Part shown: positions 7,701-16,507 of the stretch, piece by piece
How positions within the stretch are numbered: position 1 is the first letter of the stretch
How the letters are laid out: each line of letters opens with the position of its first letter
Assembly: GCA_023259115.1 (NCBI GenBank)
Contig: JAHFQW010000002.1
Span: 84,392-145,897 of the forward strand
Source: an archaeon
Lineage (GTDB): Archaea > Nanobdellota > Nanobdellia > Woesearchaeales > GW2011-AR9
Reading direction: 5' to 3'
Length of the DNA stretch: 61,506 nucleotides
The notes under the pieces: model-generated
Databases searched by the model: none
Told to the model about the DNA's origin: nothing
The model's input: only the letters and a program-made list of their open reading frames with translations
Program-made: the position numbers and the translations under genes

Positions 7701-9734
7701 TCAACTAGATTCTGGGTTCTGAGGGCGTTTTTTTTGATATATTTCACCATAATTCTCTATAGTGTCTGATGTCCATTCTTTTGATTTTGATTTATTTTCT
7801 AGGAATGGTTTGATATGATAAATATAGCGGGGGTAACTTTCTGTTCCTAAGCTGGGTTTATCACTTTCTAGCTGGGAGCTTACTAATATTATATCAAGAC
7901 GACTTAATTTTTTCTCTGTTTCTCCAGAGGGATCGATAAAAGGGGGTAAACCCCATATTTGGTATATGTTTTCTAGTTTAACATTGGTAAACGCCATAAT
8001 CCAGGTATTTTCACGTGCCAAGACTTTGCTATTTTCCTGCAAATATTTCGTTAATTGAGGGTAGGCATCAACCATGCTCATTGGTTCTTGTCCAGATAAA
8101 AAAGCTTGGTTCTGGGATATTGCTTTGAATTGGTTTACGGTTCCAGAAGGATATTGTATTGTTGATATTAATAATAGAGTGCTGAGGAGTACAACAAAAG
8201 GTATTCCTCTTTGGGAGATTTTTTGTGTTTTGGTGAGAATATGTTCTTGTTTATCTTTTATTTTTGTATTTGTTTTTTTGAGATGTATTTTTATTTTTTT
8301 ATTAAATATTATCACGATTATGCCTATCATGATCAATAGTATGTCTATTAAGAAAATTTGTCTGAGGATGAATGAGGGCAATTCTTTTTGGGGTAATATT
8401 ATGTTGTTAATGAGGTGGGGTGTAGCAAATATTCCTAATAGTATAGAGAGAAGTCCTATTCCTATCATTTTGAAATTAAAGTTATGGTTCTGTTCTGTTG
8501 ATTTTTTTCCTGTATTTATTTTTTCTGTATTTCTCATTCTTTTTTTTATCCAATACTGTGTCACAATACTGAAACCGCTAGGAGTATAGATTAGCATGAG
8601 AAAAGCTATTGGTAGTAACGTCACAAGATAGCGAGAATGGTTAAATGTGGTGAGTGTTAGAACACCTAGGGCGCTAGCGGTTCCAATAAGTATGGATAAT
8701 AAGTGTGAATAATTTTGGTCTTGCTTTAATTTTTCTATCAAACCAATAAAACCAAAAAGGGGAAAGAGAAAGAATAATAAACTTATAGGTCCAAGATAAG
8801 CGCCACTTACTAAAAATCCGGGAACTTGTAATCCGGAGCCGAGGTTGGTGATGAGATTTCTAAAAACGGTTTCAGGACTTTTTAGGATTGCTTGAATTGT
8901 AGTTGTTGCTCCGTTATAAGCTTTGGGAGCTGCAAGATACCAATCTTGGTAGACCCATTCTGATTCGGGAAACGTTCTTCGGACATAGCGTTCAGTTCCC
9001 AGTTGAAAAAATGCCATGTCTAGAGGACTGTTGAGGGGGATGGGGGCGTAGGTGGGATTGATGAGCATATGGTTATGGTCTGGTCTCGTGACGGGAGTTA
9101 TAATCATAAGTAGGGGCAGCAGGAGGAGAATTAATTGGAAGGCCATAACTGCTTTATATTGGAAAGATTTTGTAAGGCTGTTGGGTGCAGGAGAATTAGG
9201 GACCTGTCTTTTTTCTATATACGTTCCGATAATATGTCCTATGAGAAATAAGAGATATACTGTATGACAAAGGGCAGCGGAGAGCAACGTTGGCGGTAAA
9301 TATCCTTGATTCCGCCAGCTGTTTTTTGTAGGTATGAAATATAAGCAGACAAATCCTACGCCCCAGAGTGCGCCACTGGGTTCGATGGTGGCTAAATGGG
9401 GAATCCAGGCAATAGTTAAGAGCAAGGCATATGATTTGCGCATATAGTTTTTGAGGAGGAGGTAGATGGCTATATACACGAAAAGATGGGTTATCCAGTA
9501 TTCTACCATGATGGATAGGGGGAACTTAATTAGTGAGAAAGGGATAAGGTAGGTTACGTAGAGCGGCCCCATGGTGTAGCTGGGAAATTCACCTGTCTCT
9601 TTGAGAATTCTTGCGGCAGCCCATTTATTCCAGCTTTCTACGCTAGGTTCCCAGTGTCGAGGGGTTAAGATGAAGAGGGATAGACTGAGGAGAAGAAGTA
9701 TGAAGATTATTTCGAGTATCTTTTTTGGTTGCAT
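7701..9734 (-). CDS. Polytopic membrane protein, probable GT-C glycosyltransferase
   Basis: A 677-residue protein with about a dozen hydrophobic segments. The first (residues 7-24) is followed by an acidic external loop (PSVESWNKWAA), then repeated TM pairs up to about residue 520. A soluble C-terminal domain of about 150 residues follows. This architecture fits GT-C enzymes that use polyprenyl-phosphate sugars on the outer face, but I see no decisive DxD or other signature motif. A Lys/Asn-rich cytoplasmic stretch separates the last TM groups. It starts at ATG 9734, divergent from the methyltransferase at 9879. Confidence 0.6.
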   Translation of the reverse strand: MQPKKILEIIFILLLLSLSLFILTPRHWEPSVESWNKWAAARILKETGEFPSYTMGPLYVTYLIPFSLIKFPLSIMVEYWITHLFVYIAIYLLLKNYMRKSYALLLTIAWIPHLATIEPSGALWGVGFVCLYFIPTKNSWRNQGYLPPTLLSAALCHTVYLLFLIGHIIGTYIEKRQVPNSPAPNSLTKSFQYKAVMAFQLILLLLPLLMIITPVTRPDHNHMLINPTYAPIPLNSPLDMAFFQLGTERYVRRTFPESEWVYQDWYLAAPKAYNGATTTIQAILKSPETVFRNLITNLGSGLQVPGFLVSGAYLGPISLLFFLFPLFGFIGLIEKLKQDQNYSHLLSILIGTASALGVLTLTTFNHSRYLVTLLPIAFLMLIYTPSGFSIVTQYWIKKRMRNTEKINTGKKSTEQNHNFNFKMIGIGLLSILLGIFATPHLINNIILPQKELPSFILRQIFLIDILLIMIGIIVIIFNKKIKIHLKKTNTKIKDKQEHILTKTQKISQRGIPFVVLLSTLLLISTIQYPSGTVNQFKAISQNQAFLSGQEPMSMVDAYPQLTKYLQENSKVLARENTWIMAFTNVKLENIYQIWGLPPFIDPSGETEKKLSRLDIILVSSQLESDKPSLGTESYPRYIYHIKPFLENKSKSKEWTSDTIENYGEIYQKKRPQNPESS

Positions 9735-9878
9735 GTTTCTTTTTTTGATATAATTTTTATAAACGTTATGGAAGTGTGGGATGATTTCTCTTTTTTATGC
9801 TCTCATTTCTCTTCTTGTCATCTAGATTGCATAACATTTATATATGCTTATTTGGGGTGGAAAAGGGGTGTTATAACT

Positions 9879-10541
9879 ATGTTACAATTACTTAATTTTG
9901 TCAATCCATTGCATAAGAAAACGTCGAGAGATTATATTGCTCGAATGGTTGATCGCAAAGTGGAGTGTATGGGGGTTGCAAAGCAGTACGGGTTTGATTA
10001 CTGGGATGGTAATCGATCGTATGGATATGGCGGCTATAGGTATGATGGTCGCTGGTCGGTTGTGGCTAAAGCAATGATTGAGCACTATAAATTACCGCAA
10101 CATGCGAGAATTTTGGATGTGGGATGCGGCAAGGCGTTTTTGTTGTATGAGTTGAAGAAGTTATTACCAGATGCAACGATTGTGGGATCTGATATTTCTA
10201 AACATGGAATAGATGATGCACCAGAACCAGTTCGAGGAAATTTGTTTATTCATCGCGCACAAGATAAATATCCTTTTGCTGATAAAGAGTTTGATTTGGT
10301 GATTAGTATTACAACATTGCATAATTTGAAGATTTGGGATTTACAATTGGCACTGCAGGAGATGGAACGTGTTGGAAAAAATAAATATCTTTGTGTAGAG
10401 AGTTATCGTACTGATTTAGAGTTGTTTAATGTGCAATGCTGGGCGTTGACCTGTCAGGCATTTTTTTCCAAAGAGGAGTGGGAGTGGTTGTTTGGGCACT
10501 TTGGATATACGGGTGATTATGAGTTTATTTATTTTGAGTGA
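9879..10541 (+). CDS. Class I SAM-dependent methyltransferase
   Basis: A 220-residue protein. SAM motif I is ILDVGCGKAFLL near residue 77, followed by an acidic loop (GSDIS) and the post-motif FDLVISITTLHNL. The N-terminal NPLHKKTSRDYIARM and DYWDGNRSYGYGGY segments are typical of a methyltransferase family often found beside zinc alcohol dehydrogenases in LPS and capsule loci. I chose ATG 9879 because the 50 codons upstream are low-complexity and overlap the divergent promoter; a GGGGTG ribosome site precedes it. It appears to start an operon that runs to 16414. Confidence 0.78.
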   Translation: MLQLLNFVNPLHKKTSRDYIARMVDRKVECMGVAKQYGFDYWDGNRSYGYGGYRYDGRWSVVAKAMIEHYKLPQHARILDVGCGKAFLLYELKKLLPDATIVGSDISKHGIDDAPEPVRGNLFIHRAQDKYPFADKEFDLVISITTLHNLKIWDLQLALQEMERVGKNKYLCVESYRTDLELFNVQCWALTCQAFFSKEEWEWLFGHFGYTGDYEFIYFE

Positions 10542-10588
10542 GGTTCAGAAGAGTTATTTTGATTGTTTAAAGAGAGGGGAGAATTATT

Positions 10589-11623
10589 ATGAAAGCAGCA
10601 ATTTTAGTTGAACTCAATAAACCACTTGTGGTGGATGAGATTGAATTACCTTCTGTATTAGAGTATGGTCAGGTGCTGGTGAAGATTTATTATACGGGTA
10701 TTTGCGGGGCGCAGTTGAATGAGATGGAGGGTGTGAAAGGTCCAGATAAGTTTCTTCCGCATTTGCTGGGGCACGAAGGATCGGGAATTGTGCACAGAAT
10801 TGGAGCGGGAGTTTCTACGGTTAAAGAGGGGGATCATGTAGTATTACACTGGCGAGAGGGAGCAGGAATTAAATCAGCAACACCCACTTATTTATGGAAA
10901 GGTAACAAAGTGAATGCGGGATGGGTGACAACGTTTAATGAGTTTGCAGTGGTTTCCGAGAATCGCATTACGAAAATTCCTTCTGATTTTGATATGAAGC
11001 TGGCGCCGTTATTTGGCTGTGCGGTGACGACGGCGTTTGGCGTTATTCATAATGATGCGGGGTTGAAGTGCGGTGAATCTATTGTTATTTTTGGTTCAGG
11101 TGGCGTTGGGAGTGCGATTGCGCAAGCGGCGTCAATGACATCAGCTTGTCCGATTATTATGATTGATATCAATGATTTTAAATTAGAGCAGTCCAAATCG
11201 TTTGGTGCAATGGTGACGATTAATTCTCGTAGTGAGGATGTGACGGCACGGGTGTTGAGTATACTTCCTGGTGGTGCGGATGTGGTGGTGGATACGACCG
11301 GAATTAAAATAGTTCGGGAATTGGCGTATGAGTTGACCAGTAAAGAGGGACGTACGATTTTTGTGGGAGTGCCTCGAGCAGGTGAGAAAATTAGTATTGA
11401 TTCGTTTCCATTGCATTTTACGAAGCGTATTACGGGATCGCATGGAGGAGATACGCATCCGCAGTATGATATTCCAAGGCTGGTTAGGTTACATACTGCG
11501 GGGAAGTTGGGGTTGGAGAAGATGGTTACGCATACTTTTACGTTAGATCAGATAAATGAGGCGATTGCTCTCTTGCGAACTGGTGATGTTTTGCGTTGTG
11601 TTATTAAGATGAATCAGGATTGA
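10589..11623 (+). CDS. Zinc-type alcohol dehydrogenase (MDR superfamily)
   Basis: A 344-residue medium-chain dehydrogenase. Catalytic zinc ligands appear as Cys in TGICGAQ (about residue 38), His-Glu in GHEGSG (about 64) and Cys in FGCAVTT. The NAD-binding motif GSGGVGSAIAQ is near residue 170. The four-cysteine structural zinc lobe of classical ADHs is absent, as in several sugar-cluster members. It probably oxidises or reduces a sugar alcohol or a keto group. The start has a strong GAGAGGGGAG ribosome site 8-10 nt upstream. Confidence 0.8.
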   Translation: MKAAILVELNKPLVVDEIELPSVLEYGQVLVKIYYTGICGAQLNEMEGVKGPDKFLPHLLGHEGSGIVHRIGAGVSTVKEGDHVVLHWREGAGIKSATPTYLWKGNKVNAGWVTTFNEFAVVSENRITKIPSDFDMKLAPLFGCAVTTAFGVIHNDAGLKCGESIVIFGSGGVGSAIAQAASMTSACPIIMIDINDFKLEQSKSFGAMVTINSRSEDVTARVLSILPGGADVVVDTTGIKIVRELAYELTSKEGRTIFVGVPRAGEKISIDSFPLHFTKRITGSHGGDTHPQYDIPRLVRLHTAGKLGLEKMVTHTFTLDQINEAIALLRTGDVLRCVIKMNQD

Positions 11624-11663
11624 AATCAAATATCATTAAGAAGTAATGTAATTAAGAGAAAAT

Positions 11664-12554
11664 ATGATTAAGAGAATTGTTATTTTAGGACATACGGGAT
11701 TTATTGGTTCGCGTATTGAGAAATTTTTTTTTGGTAACTATTCATCCGTTGAGATTGTAGGAAAATCATTTCCTGATTTTAATTTAGTTGAGGATGCAGG
11801 TTTTTTAGAAGATTTTTTTGATTTAGAAACAGCGGTTATTATGTGTGCGGCGGTGAAAAAACAGTTGGGTGATTCACTTGAGAATTTTGAGAAGAATTTG
11901 ATAATGGTTGGCAATGTGTGCCGTGTTTTGGCGAAATGTCCAGTGGGGCGCTTCATTTATTTTAGTTCGGCGGCGGTGTATGGGGAGAGTGTGCAATATG
12001 ATTCTATTACAGAAAATACGATGATTCAGCCGCAGACGTTTTATGGCGCAGCGAAGTTTGCGTCGGAGAATATATTGCGAAAAACGGTTTCCCAAGGGCT
12101 TGTGATACTTCGGCCTCCTGTTATTTATGGTCCTGGAGATATGGCGGCGTATGGTCCATCTGGTTTTGTGCAGAGTGCGTTTGTGAATGGGGAGATTGTG
12201 CTGTGGGGGGATGGGAGTGAGATGCGAGAATTTATTTTTGTGGATGATTTAGTTGCGGTGGTTGAGAAGATGTTGTTTTCAGAATATCAAGGGGTGTTGA
12301 ATGTTGCGTCTGGTCAAAGTTATAGTTATCAGGAGATTTTGAAGTGTATTGAAGAGAAGACCAAACAATCTTTACGTTTGAGATCGAAAGAGCGAACACA
12401 ACCGCAAGTGAATCATTATTTTGATAATAGACAATTATTAGAGCTGTTGCCGGGATTTCGATTTACTTCTTTATCTGAAGGAGTGCAGAAGATGATTGAT
12501 GTTAGTCAGATTGTTGTTAGTCAAGAAGGTATCGTCCAAAGAGGAGGGGTTTGA
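11664..12554 (+). CDS. NAD-dependent epimerase/dehydratase (extended SDR)
   Basis: A 296-residue extended SDR. The cofactor motif is GHTGFIGS at residues 8-15. The catalytic Ser-Tyr-Lys set is in YFSSAAVYG and YGAAK (about residues 98-135). It ends with the substrate-binding C-terminal lobe usual for NDP-sugar epimerases and reductases (NVASGQSYSYQEI). The substrate is not predictable. Its TGA overlaps the ATG of the next gene (TGATG at 12552-12556), so the two are probably translated together. Confidence 0.8.
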   Translation: MIKRIVILGHTGFIGSRIEKFFFGNYSSVEIVGKSFPDFNLVEDAGFLEDFFDLETAVIMCAAVKKQLGDSLENFEKNLIMVGNVCRVLAKCPVGRFIYFSSAAVYGESVQYDSITENTMIQPQTFYGAAKFASENILRKTVSQGLVILRPPVIYGPGDMAAYGPSGFVQSAFVNGEIVLWGDGSEMREFIFVDDLVAVVEKMLFSEYQGVLNVASGQSYSYQEILKCIEEKTKQSLRLRSKERTQPQVNHYFDNRQLLELLPGFRFTSLSEGVQKMIDVSQIVVSQEGIVQRGGV

Positions 12555-14233
12555 TGCTAGGGAATTGTATTGTTTGTCGTGGACCAGTACTTTTACAGTT
12601 GGATTTTGGGTTACAGCCTGTGGTTAATAGATTTTTGGTTTCGGCGTCAGATTCGGAATATAAACATCCTCTGAAGATGGGGGTTTGTCAACAATGCGGG
12701 GTGTTGCAGCTTGTTGATCCATTTCCTCAAGAGGAGCTTGTGCCAAAAGTGAATTGGATTACATATAATGAGCCGGAAGGACATTTGGATGTGCTGGCAG
12801 AGAAGTTTAGTGCGATGTTGCCTGCGGGAGGGTTTGTGTTAGGAGTTAGTTTTAAAGATGATTCAACGCTGAGTCGATTGGAGAAGAGAGGTTTTGTAAC
12901 GCGGCGATTGGGTTTATTTTCTGATCTTGCAATTACGGAGCCAGGTGCGGGAGTGGAATCAATTCAGCGGCAGTTAACAGTTGTACGAGCTCGGGAGATT
13001 GCTCAAAAATATGGGAAAGCAGATGCGTTGATTGTTCGGCATATTTTAGAGCATGTGTATGATGTTGGGCAATTTCTGTTGGTATTGAAAGAGTTGCTCA
13101 AGCCGGAAGGGCATATGATTTTGGAAGTTCCTGATTGTTCACGGCAATTAGAGTTATTGGATTATTCGACGATTTGGGAAGAGCATACGATTTATTTTAC
13201 GCCAGAGACGTTTAAGAATTGTGTATTGATGCATGGTTTTTCTATTAAGATGTTTGAGGTTGTTTCTTCAGCGATTGAGGGGCCAATGATGGCGATTGTT
13301 CGATTGAATGAGGAAAAGGTTATACCGGATGGCAGTTTATTTTTTTCCAGCGTGGCTGCTGATGAAATTAAAAGAGCACAAATATTCTGTCGTTCGTTTG
13401 CTGAATTTAAAAAGAGTTTACAGTTTTTTTTTGCGGGAAAAACGATGAGTGTTTTTGGGGCAGGACATTGCGCGGCAAATATGATCAATATTTTTGAACT
13501 GCCAGTTTCTCGGGTTATTGATGATAATGCTCACAAGAGAGGGTTGTTTATGCCGGGATCGCGAGTGCCTATTTGCGGTTCGGATACTTTAAAGAATGGT
13601 GAGTTGTGTGTGCTTGGGGTGAATCCTTCTGTTGAGGCGAAGATTGCATCGCGTTTTCCAAAAGTGGTATTTCGTTCTTTTTGTCCTCTGGGAATTTATT
13701 CTCTGTATACTGATATTCATCCGCTGAAAGAGTTTTCTGATGAGGTGTATTATAAAGTTGGTTCGATGGTTTCATTGGATAAAGAAGCTATTGCGCAGAT
13801 GAAAGTTAAAGGACTTAAGAATGAGAGACAGCGCGTGAGAATTTGTACACATAACGATGTCACTAGTTCTGTGCATGAGATGATGATTGTGCATACACAA
13901 GGCACGTATGTGCGGCCGCATAAGCATATTCAAAAGTCGGAATCGTTTCATGTCATTGAAGGATGTGCGATCTTGGTTCTTTTTGATGAGGCAGGGAGTG
14001 TTGTTCGGATGATAGAGTTAGGAGATTATGCTTCAGGGAAGCAGTTTTATTATCGACTTGATGAGGATTATTATCATACGCTGCTAATTACTTCACCAAT
14101 TATTGTGTTTCATGAGACGACGAAGGGGCCGTTTAATCGGGATGAGACGGTGTTTCCAGTTTGGGCGCCGGAGGAGAAGGATATGCTTTTGGTGCAACGA
14201 TTTATGGGCGATTTGAAGAAGAGAGTTTTGTGA
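12554..14233 (+). CDS. Sugar methyltransferase-like protein fused to a WbuC-type cupin
   Basis: A 559-residue fusion. Residues 1-60 carry a zinc-binding pair (CIVC...CQQC) as in TylC3-type C-methyltransferases. Residues about 70-240 form the methyltransferase core with the RHILEHVYD signature, followed by the C-terminal Rossmann-like lobe (SVFGAGHCAAN). The usual glycine-rich SAM motif is replaced (FVLGVSFKDDS), so activity is uncertain. Residues about 400-559 are a WbuC-family cupin with HEMMIVHTQGTYVRPHKH metal ligands. The ATG has a GAGGAGG ribosome site. Confidence 0.75.
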   Translation: MLGNCIVCRGPVLLQLDFGLQPVVNRFLVSASDSEYKHPLKMGVCQQCGVLQLVDPFPQEELVPKVNWITYNEPEGHLDVLAEKFSAMLPAGGFVLGVSFKDDSTLSRLEKRGFVTRRLGLFSDLAITEPGAGVESIQRQLTVVRAREIAQKYGKADALIVRHILEHVYDVGQFLLVLKELLKPEGHMILEVPDCSRQLELLDYSTIWEEHTIYFTPETFKNCVLMHGFSIKMFEVVSSAIEGPMMAIVRLNEEKVIPDGSLFFSSVAADEIKRAQIFCRSFAEFKKSLQFFFAGKTMSVFGAGHCAANMINIFELPVSRVIDDNAHKRGLFMPGSRVPICGSDTLKNGELCVLGVNPSVEAKIASRFPKVVFRSFCPLGIYSLYTDIHPLKEFSDEVYYKVGSMVSLDKEAIAQMKVKGLKNERQRVRICTHNDVTSSVHEMMIVHTQGTYVRPHKHIQKSESFHVIEGCAILVLFDEAGSVVRMIELGDYASGKQFYYRLDEDYYHTLLITSPIIVFHETTKGPFNRDETVFPVWAPEEKDMLLVQRFMGDLKKRVL

Positions 14234-14255
14234 TGTTGTTGGGATTAGTGAGATT

Positions 14256-15173
14256 ATGAAATTTTTAATTATCGGGGCGTCGGGATTGGTAGGAAGTGCG
14301 GCGTTTCACACACTTAAGTCTATGGGGCATCATGTTGTAGGGACTGAGTCTAAAGCCAGAACTTCTGGATTAGAACACTTTGATTTATTTTGTGATGATA
14401 TTCCTGCAAAAGTGGATTTTTTATTGAATCTTTTTTCAGCGGATAATGAAGTTGTTCACATAGTGGTTTTTGCATTTGTGACGCAGATTGATACTTGTTT
14501 TATTGAAAAAGAGAAAAGTTATTTGATTAATGTTATTAAAATGAAAGAATTATTAAGTTATTTGAATAGTAAAAATTTAAACGCTTCGAGAGTGAGGATT
14601 ATTTTTATTTCGACAAGTTTTGTGTTTGATGGTAAACAAGGGTATTATGCCGAAGGTGCATTGAGAGATCCTATCTGTGAATATGGGAAGCATAAATTGA
14701 TGATAGAGGAGTATATTGAAAAAACGATACCTGGGGCATTGATTTTGCGTTTGGATAAGATGATGGGGGATGGAGGAGAAAGAAAAGATATGTTCTCGGA
14801 GTGGTATGTGTTGATGAATCAAGGGAGAGAGGTTGTTTGTATTGATGGGCAATTGTTTTCCCCTACGTATGTTGCTGATGCGGCAAGAGGATTAGTGCTT
14901 GCGTGTGAGAGAGATTTGAGTGGAGTATTTCATTTTGCGAACACGGAATTTTTTACACGAGAAGAGTTAGCTCGACAGTTTGCGTGGTATGGGGGATGGG
15001 ATGCTCACATTGTGACAAAAACACAAGAGGAGTTAGGGTTTTCTGATTTTAGGCCACTGAAGACGTATCTTGATTCGAGTAAGTTTATTGAGGCGACGGG
15101 TATGAGGTTTACGCCGATGAGGAAAGTGTTTGGATTGTTTTTTGAAAATATTAATAGAGGTAAAAAATGGTAG
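14256..15173 (+). CDS. RmlD-like sugar nucleotide reductase (SDR)
   Basis: A 305-residue extended SDR of the RmlD type. It starts MKFLIIGASGLVGSAAF and has ISTSFVFDGK, catalytic YGKHK and a LFSPTYVADAA segment typical of dTDP-4-dehydrorhamnose reductase relatives. It is clearly paralogous to the gene at 20145-21023; both share the SFVFDG/SAVYDG, EYG and FxRPxKxYLxSxKFIxAT patterns. The product would be a reduced NDP-sugar. It overlaps the next start by 7 nt. Confidence 0.77.
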   Translation: MKFLIIGASGLVGSAAFHTLKSMGHHVVGTESKARTSGLEHFDLFCDDIPAKVDFLLNLFSADNEVVHIVVFAFVTQIDTCFIEKEKSYLINVIKMKELLSYLNSKNLNASRVRIIFISTSFVFDGKQGYYAEGALRDPICEYGKHKLMIEEYIEKTIPGALILRLDKMMGDGGERKDMFSEWYVLMNQGREVVCIDGQLFSPTYVADAARGLVLACERDLSGVFHFANTEFFTREELARQFAWYGGWDAHIVTKTQEELGFSDFRPLKTYLDSSKFIEATGMRFTPMRKVFGLFFENINRGKKW

Positions 15174-16414
15174 ATACTTCATTTCAACAATTTGCTCGAA
15201 AAGCTTTGAAAAAAAAAATGACGGGATGGGCAATAGATATTGCTTTACTTCCTGTAGCAATTCCTTTACTAATTGTGAGATATGTATTTCGCATTAAATT
15301 TTTTCGCATTCACGGCAGCCGTTTTGGTCATTTAGCCATGCATAATGAAGTATTTTTGCGACGAGAGCAACTCGGTCTACTCAAAAAAAAAAGAGTAAAG
15401 TATATTGGTTTGGCTCCTTCTTCTGTGTGCAACCAGCGGCTGCTTGATATGTTTAAGAGAAAATTAACGATTATTCAATTCCCACAGCCAAGACTTATTA
15501 GGACTATCACTAAAATTATGTCGGAAAAGTCAATTTTGAGCAAATGGGATATTTTTGTTGTTCTTCCGTATGATGTTGGTTATTTTCCAGAATATAATCA
15601 AGCGAAACCAAGTATTGTGTTTACTTACTCTGATGAGAAAGAGGGGAAGGAATTATTAAACCGTATGGGTATTTTAGATAATAAGTGGTATATCTGTTTT
15701 CATGCTCGAGATTCTGCGTATGTGGGTTCGCTTCTCAAACGAGGAGATTCTCGGTATATTTATCGAAATAGTACCATTGAGAATTTCTTTAGTGCTGTTG
15801 ATTATATCACCAAACAGAATGGCTATGCTGTCAGAATGGGTTCAAAAGTGGGAGAAAAATTACCTGAGTGGAATAACCCCTACATTATTGATTATTCTTC
15901 TTCCTATCGAACTGAATTAGGAGATATGTATGTACCAGCAAAATGTAAATTTCTCATCGGCACAGGTTCGGGAATTGAATCTATTGCAAGTATATTTAAT
16001 ATCCCCACGATCAGGACCAATATGGTGCCTTTAAGCCCATTGATACCTCATTTTAAATTGAATCATTTTCCTCCAGGTAAGCATGATTTATTTATACCAA
16101 AGAAAATATGGTCTAAGGAAAAGAAGAGATTTCTGACGTTTAAAGAGGAGATAGAATTTGACACTCATTTTTCATTTGATGGTGTAGAGTATGAGAAAGC
16201 AGGATTGGTGCCTATGGAGAATACTCCCAAAGAATTATTAGCTTTGACAATTGAGATGAATCAAAGATTGGATGGTACATGGGTAGGAACAAAAGAAGAT
16301 GAAGAATTGCAACGGAGGTTTAAATCGCTTTTTGTACATGAGGGGAAACGCTATGAATTTTCGGCGAGAATTGGTGCAGTGTTTTTACGGGAAAATAAAC
16401 CGTTATTGGAGTGA
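15167..16414 (+). CDS. TIGR04372-like glycosyltransferase
   Basis: A 415-residue protein matching the layout of the TIGR04372 putative glycosyltransferase family: a short basic N-terminal hydrophobic segment (residues 22-44), SRFGHLAMHNE, CFHARDSAYV, and the GTGSGIESIASIF loop with PTIRTNMVPLS that resembles a GT-B donor site. Such proteins often accompany TIGR04371 methyltransferases, and one is present at 1589. The first codons contain a run of ten A (about 15209-15218), a possible slippage site. It is the last gene of the operon that starts near 9879. Confidence 0.75.
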   Translation: MVDTSFQQFARKALKKKMTGWAIDIALLPVAIPLLIVRYVFRIKFFRIHGSRFGHLAMHNEVFLRREQLGLLKKKRVKYIGLAPSSVCNQRLLDMFKRKLTIIQFPQPRLIRTITKIMSEKSILSKWDIFVVLPYDVGYFPEYNQAKPSIVFTYSDEKEGKELLNRMGILDNKWYICFHARDSAYVGSLLKRGDSRYIYRNSTIENFFSAVDYITKQNGYAVRMGSKVGEKLPEWNNPYIIDYSSSYRTELGDMYVPAKCKFLIGTGSGIESIASIFNIPTIRTNMVPLSPLIPHFKLNHFPPGKHDLFIPKKIWSKEKKRFLTFKEEIEFDTHFSFDGVEYEKAGLVPMENTPKELLALTIEMNQRLDGTWVGTKEDEELQRRFKSLFVHEGKRYEFSARIGAVFLRENKPLLE

Positions 16415-16443
16415 TGAATGGAGTGATGAAATGGCAAAATGGC

Positions 16444-16486
16444 AAAATGTTTATATAGAATTTGGGTAAAAATGTTTATATAGAAT
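16444..16486 (+). promoter_or_regulatory. Tandem duplicated TATA promoter
   Basis: An identical 18-bp sequence containing TTTATATAG occurs at 16444-16461 and again at 16469-16486. The second box is about 28 nt before ATG 16508, the leaderless distance; the first would add a 25-nt leader. Short tandem copies also precede it (ATGGCAAA twice). Confidence 0.6.
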
Positions 16487-16507
16487 GTGGAGAATATTAT
16501 ATTTACT

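Noticed and set aside
8074-8589. 171-codon open frame on the plus strand inside the membrane protein gene
   Set aside because: It is antisense to a convincing polytopic protein; its composition mirrors the hydrophobic codons opposite and no ribosome site or promoter was found.
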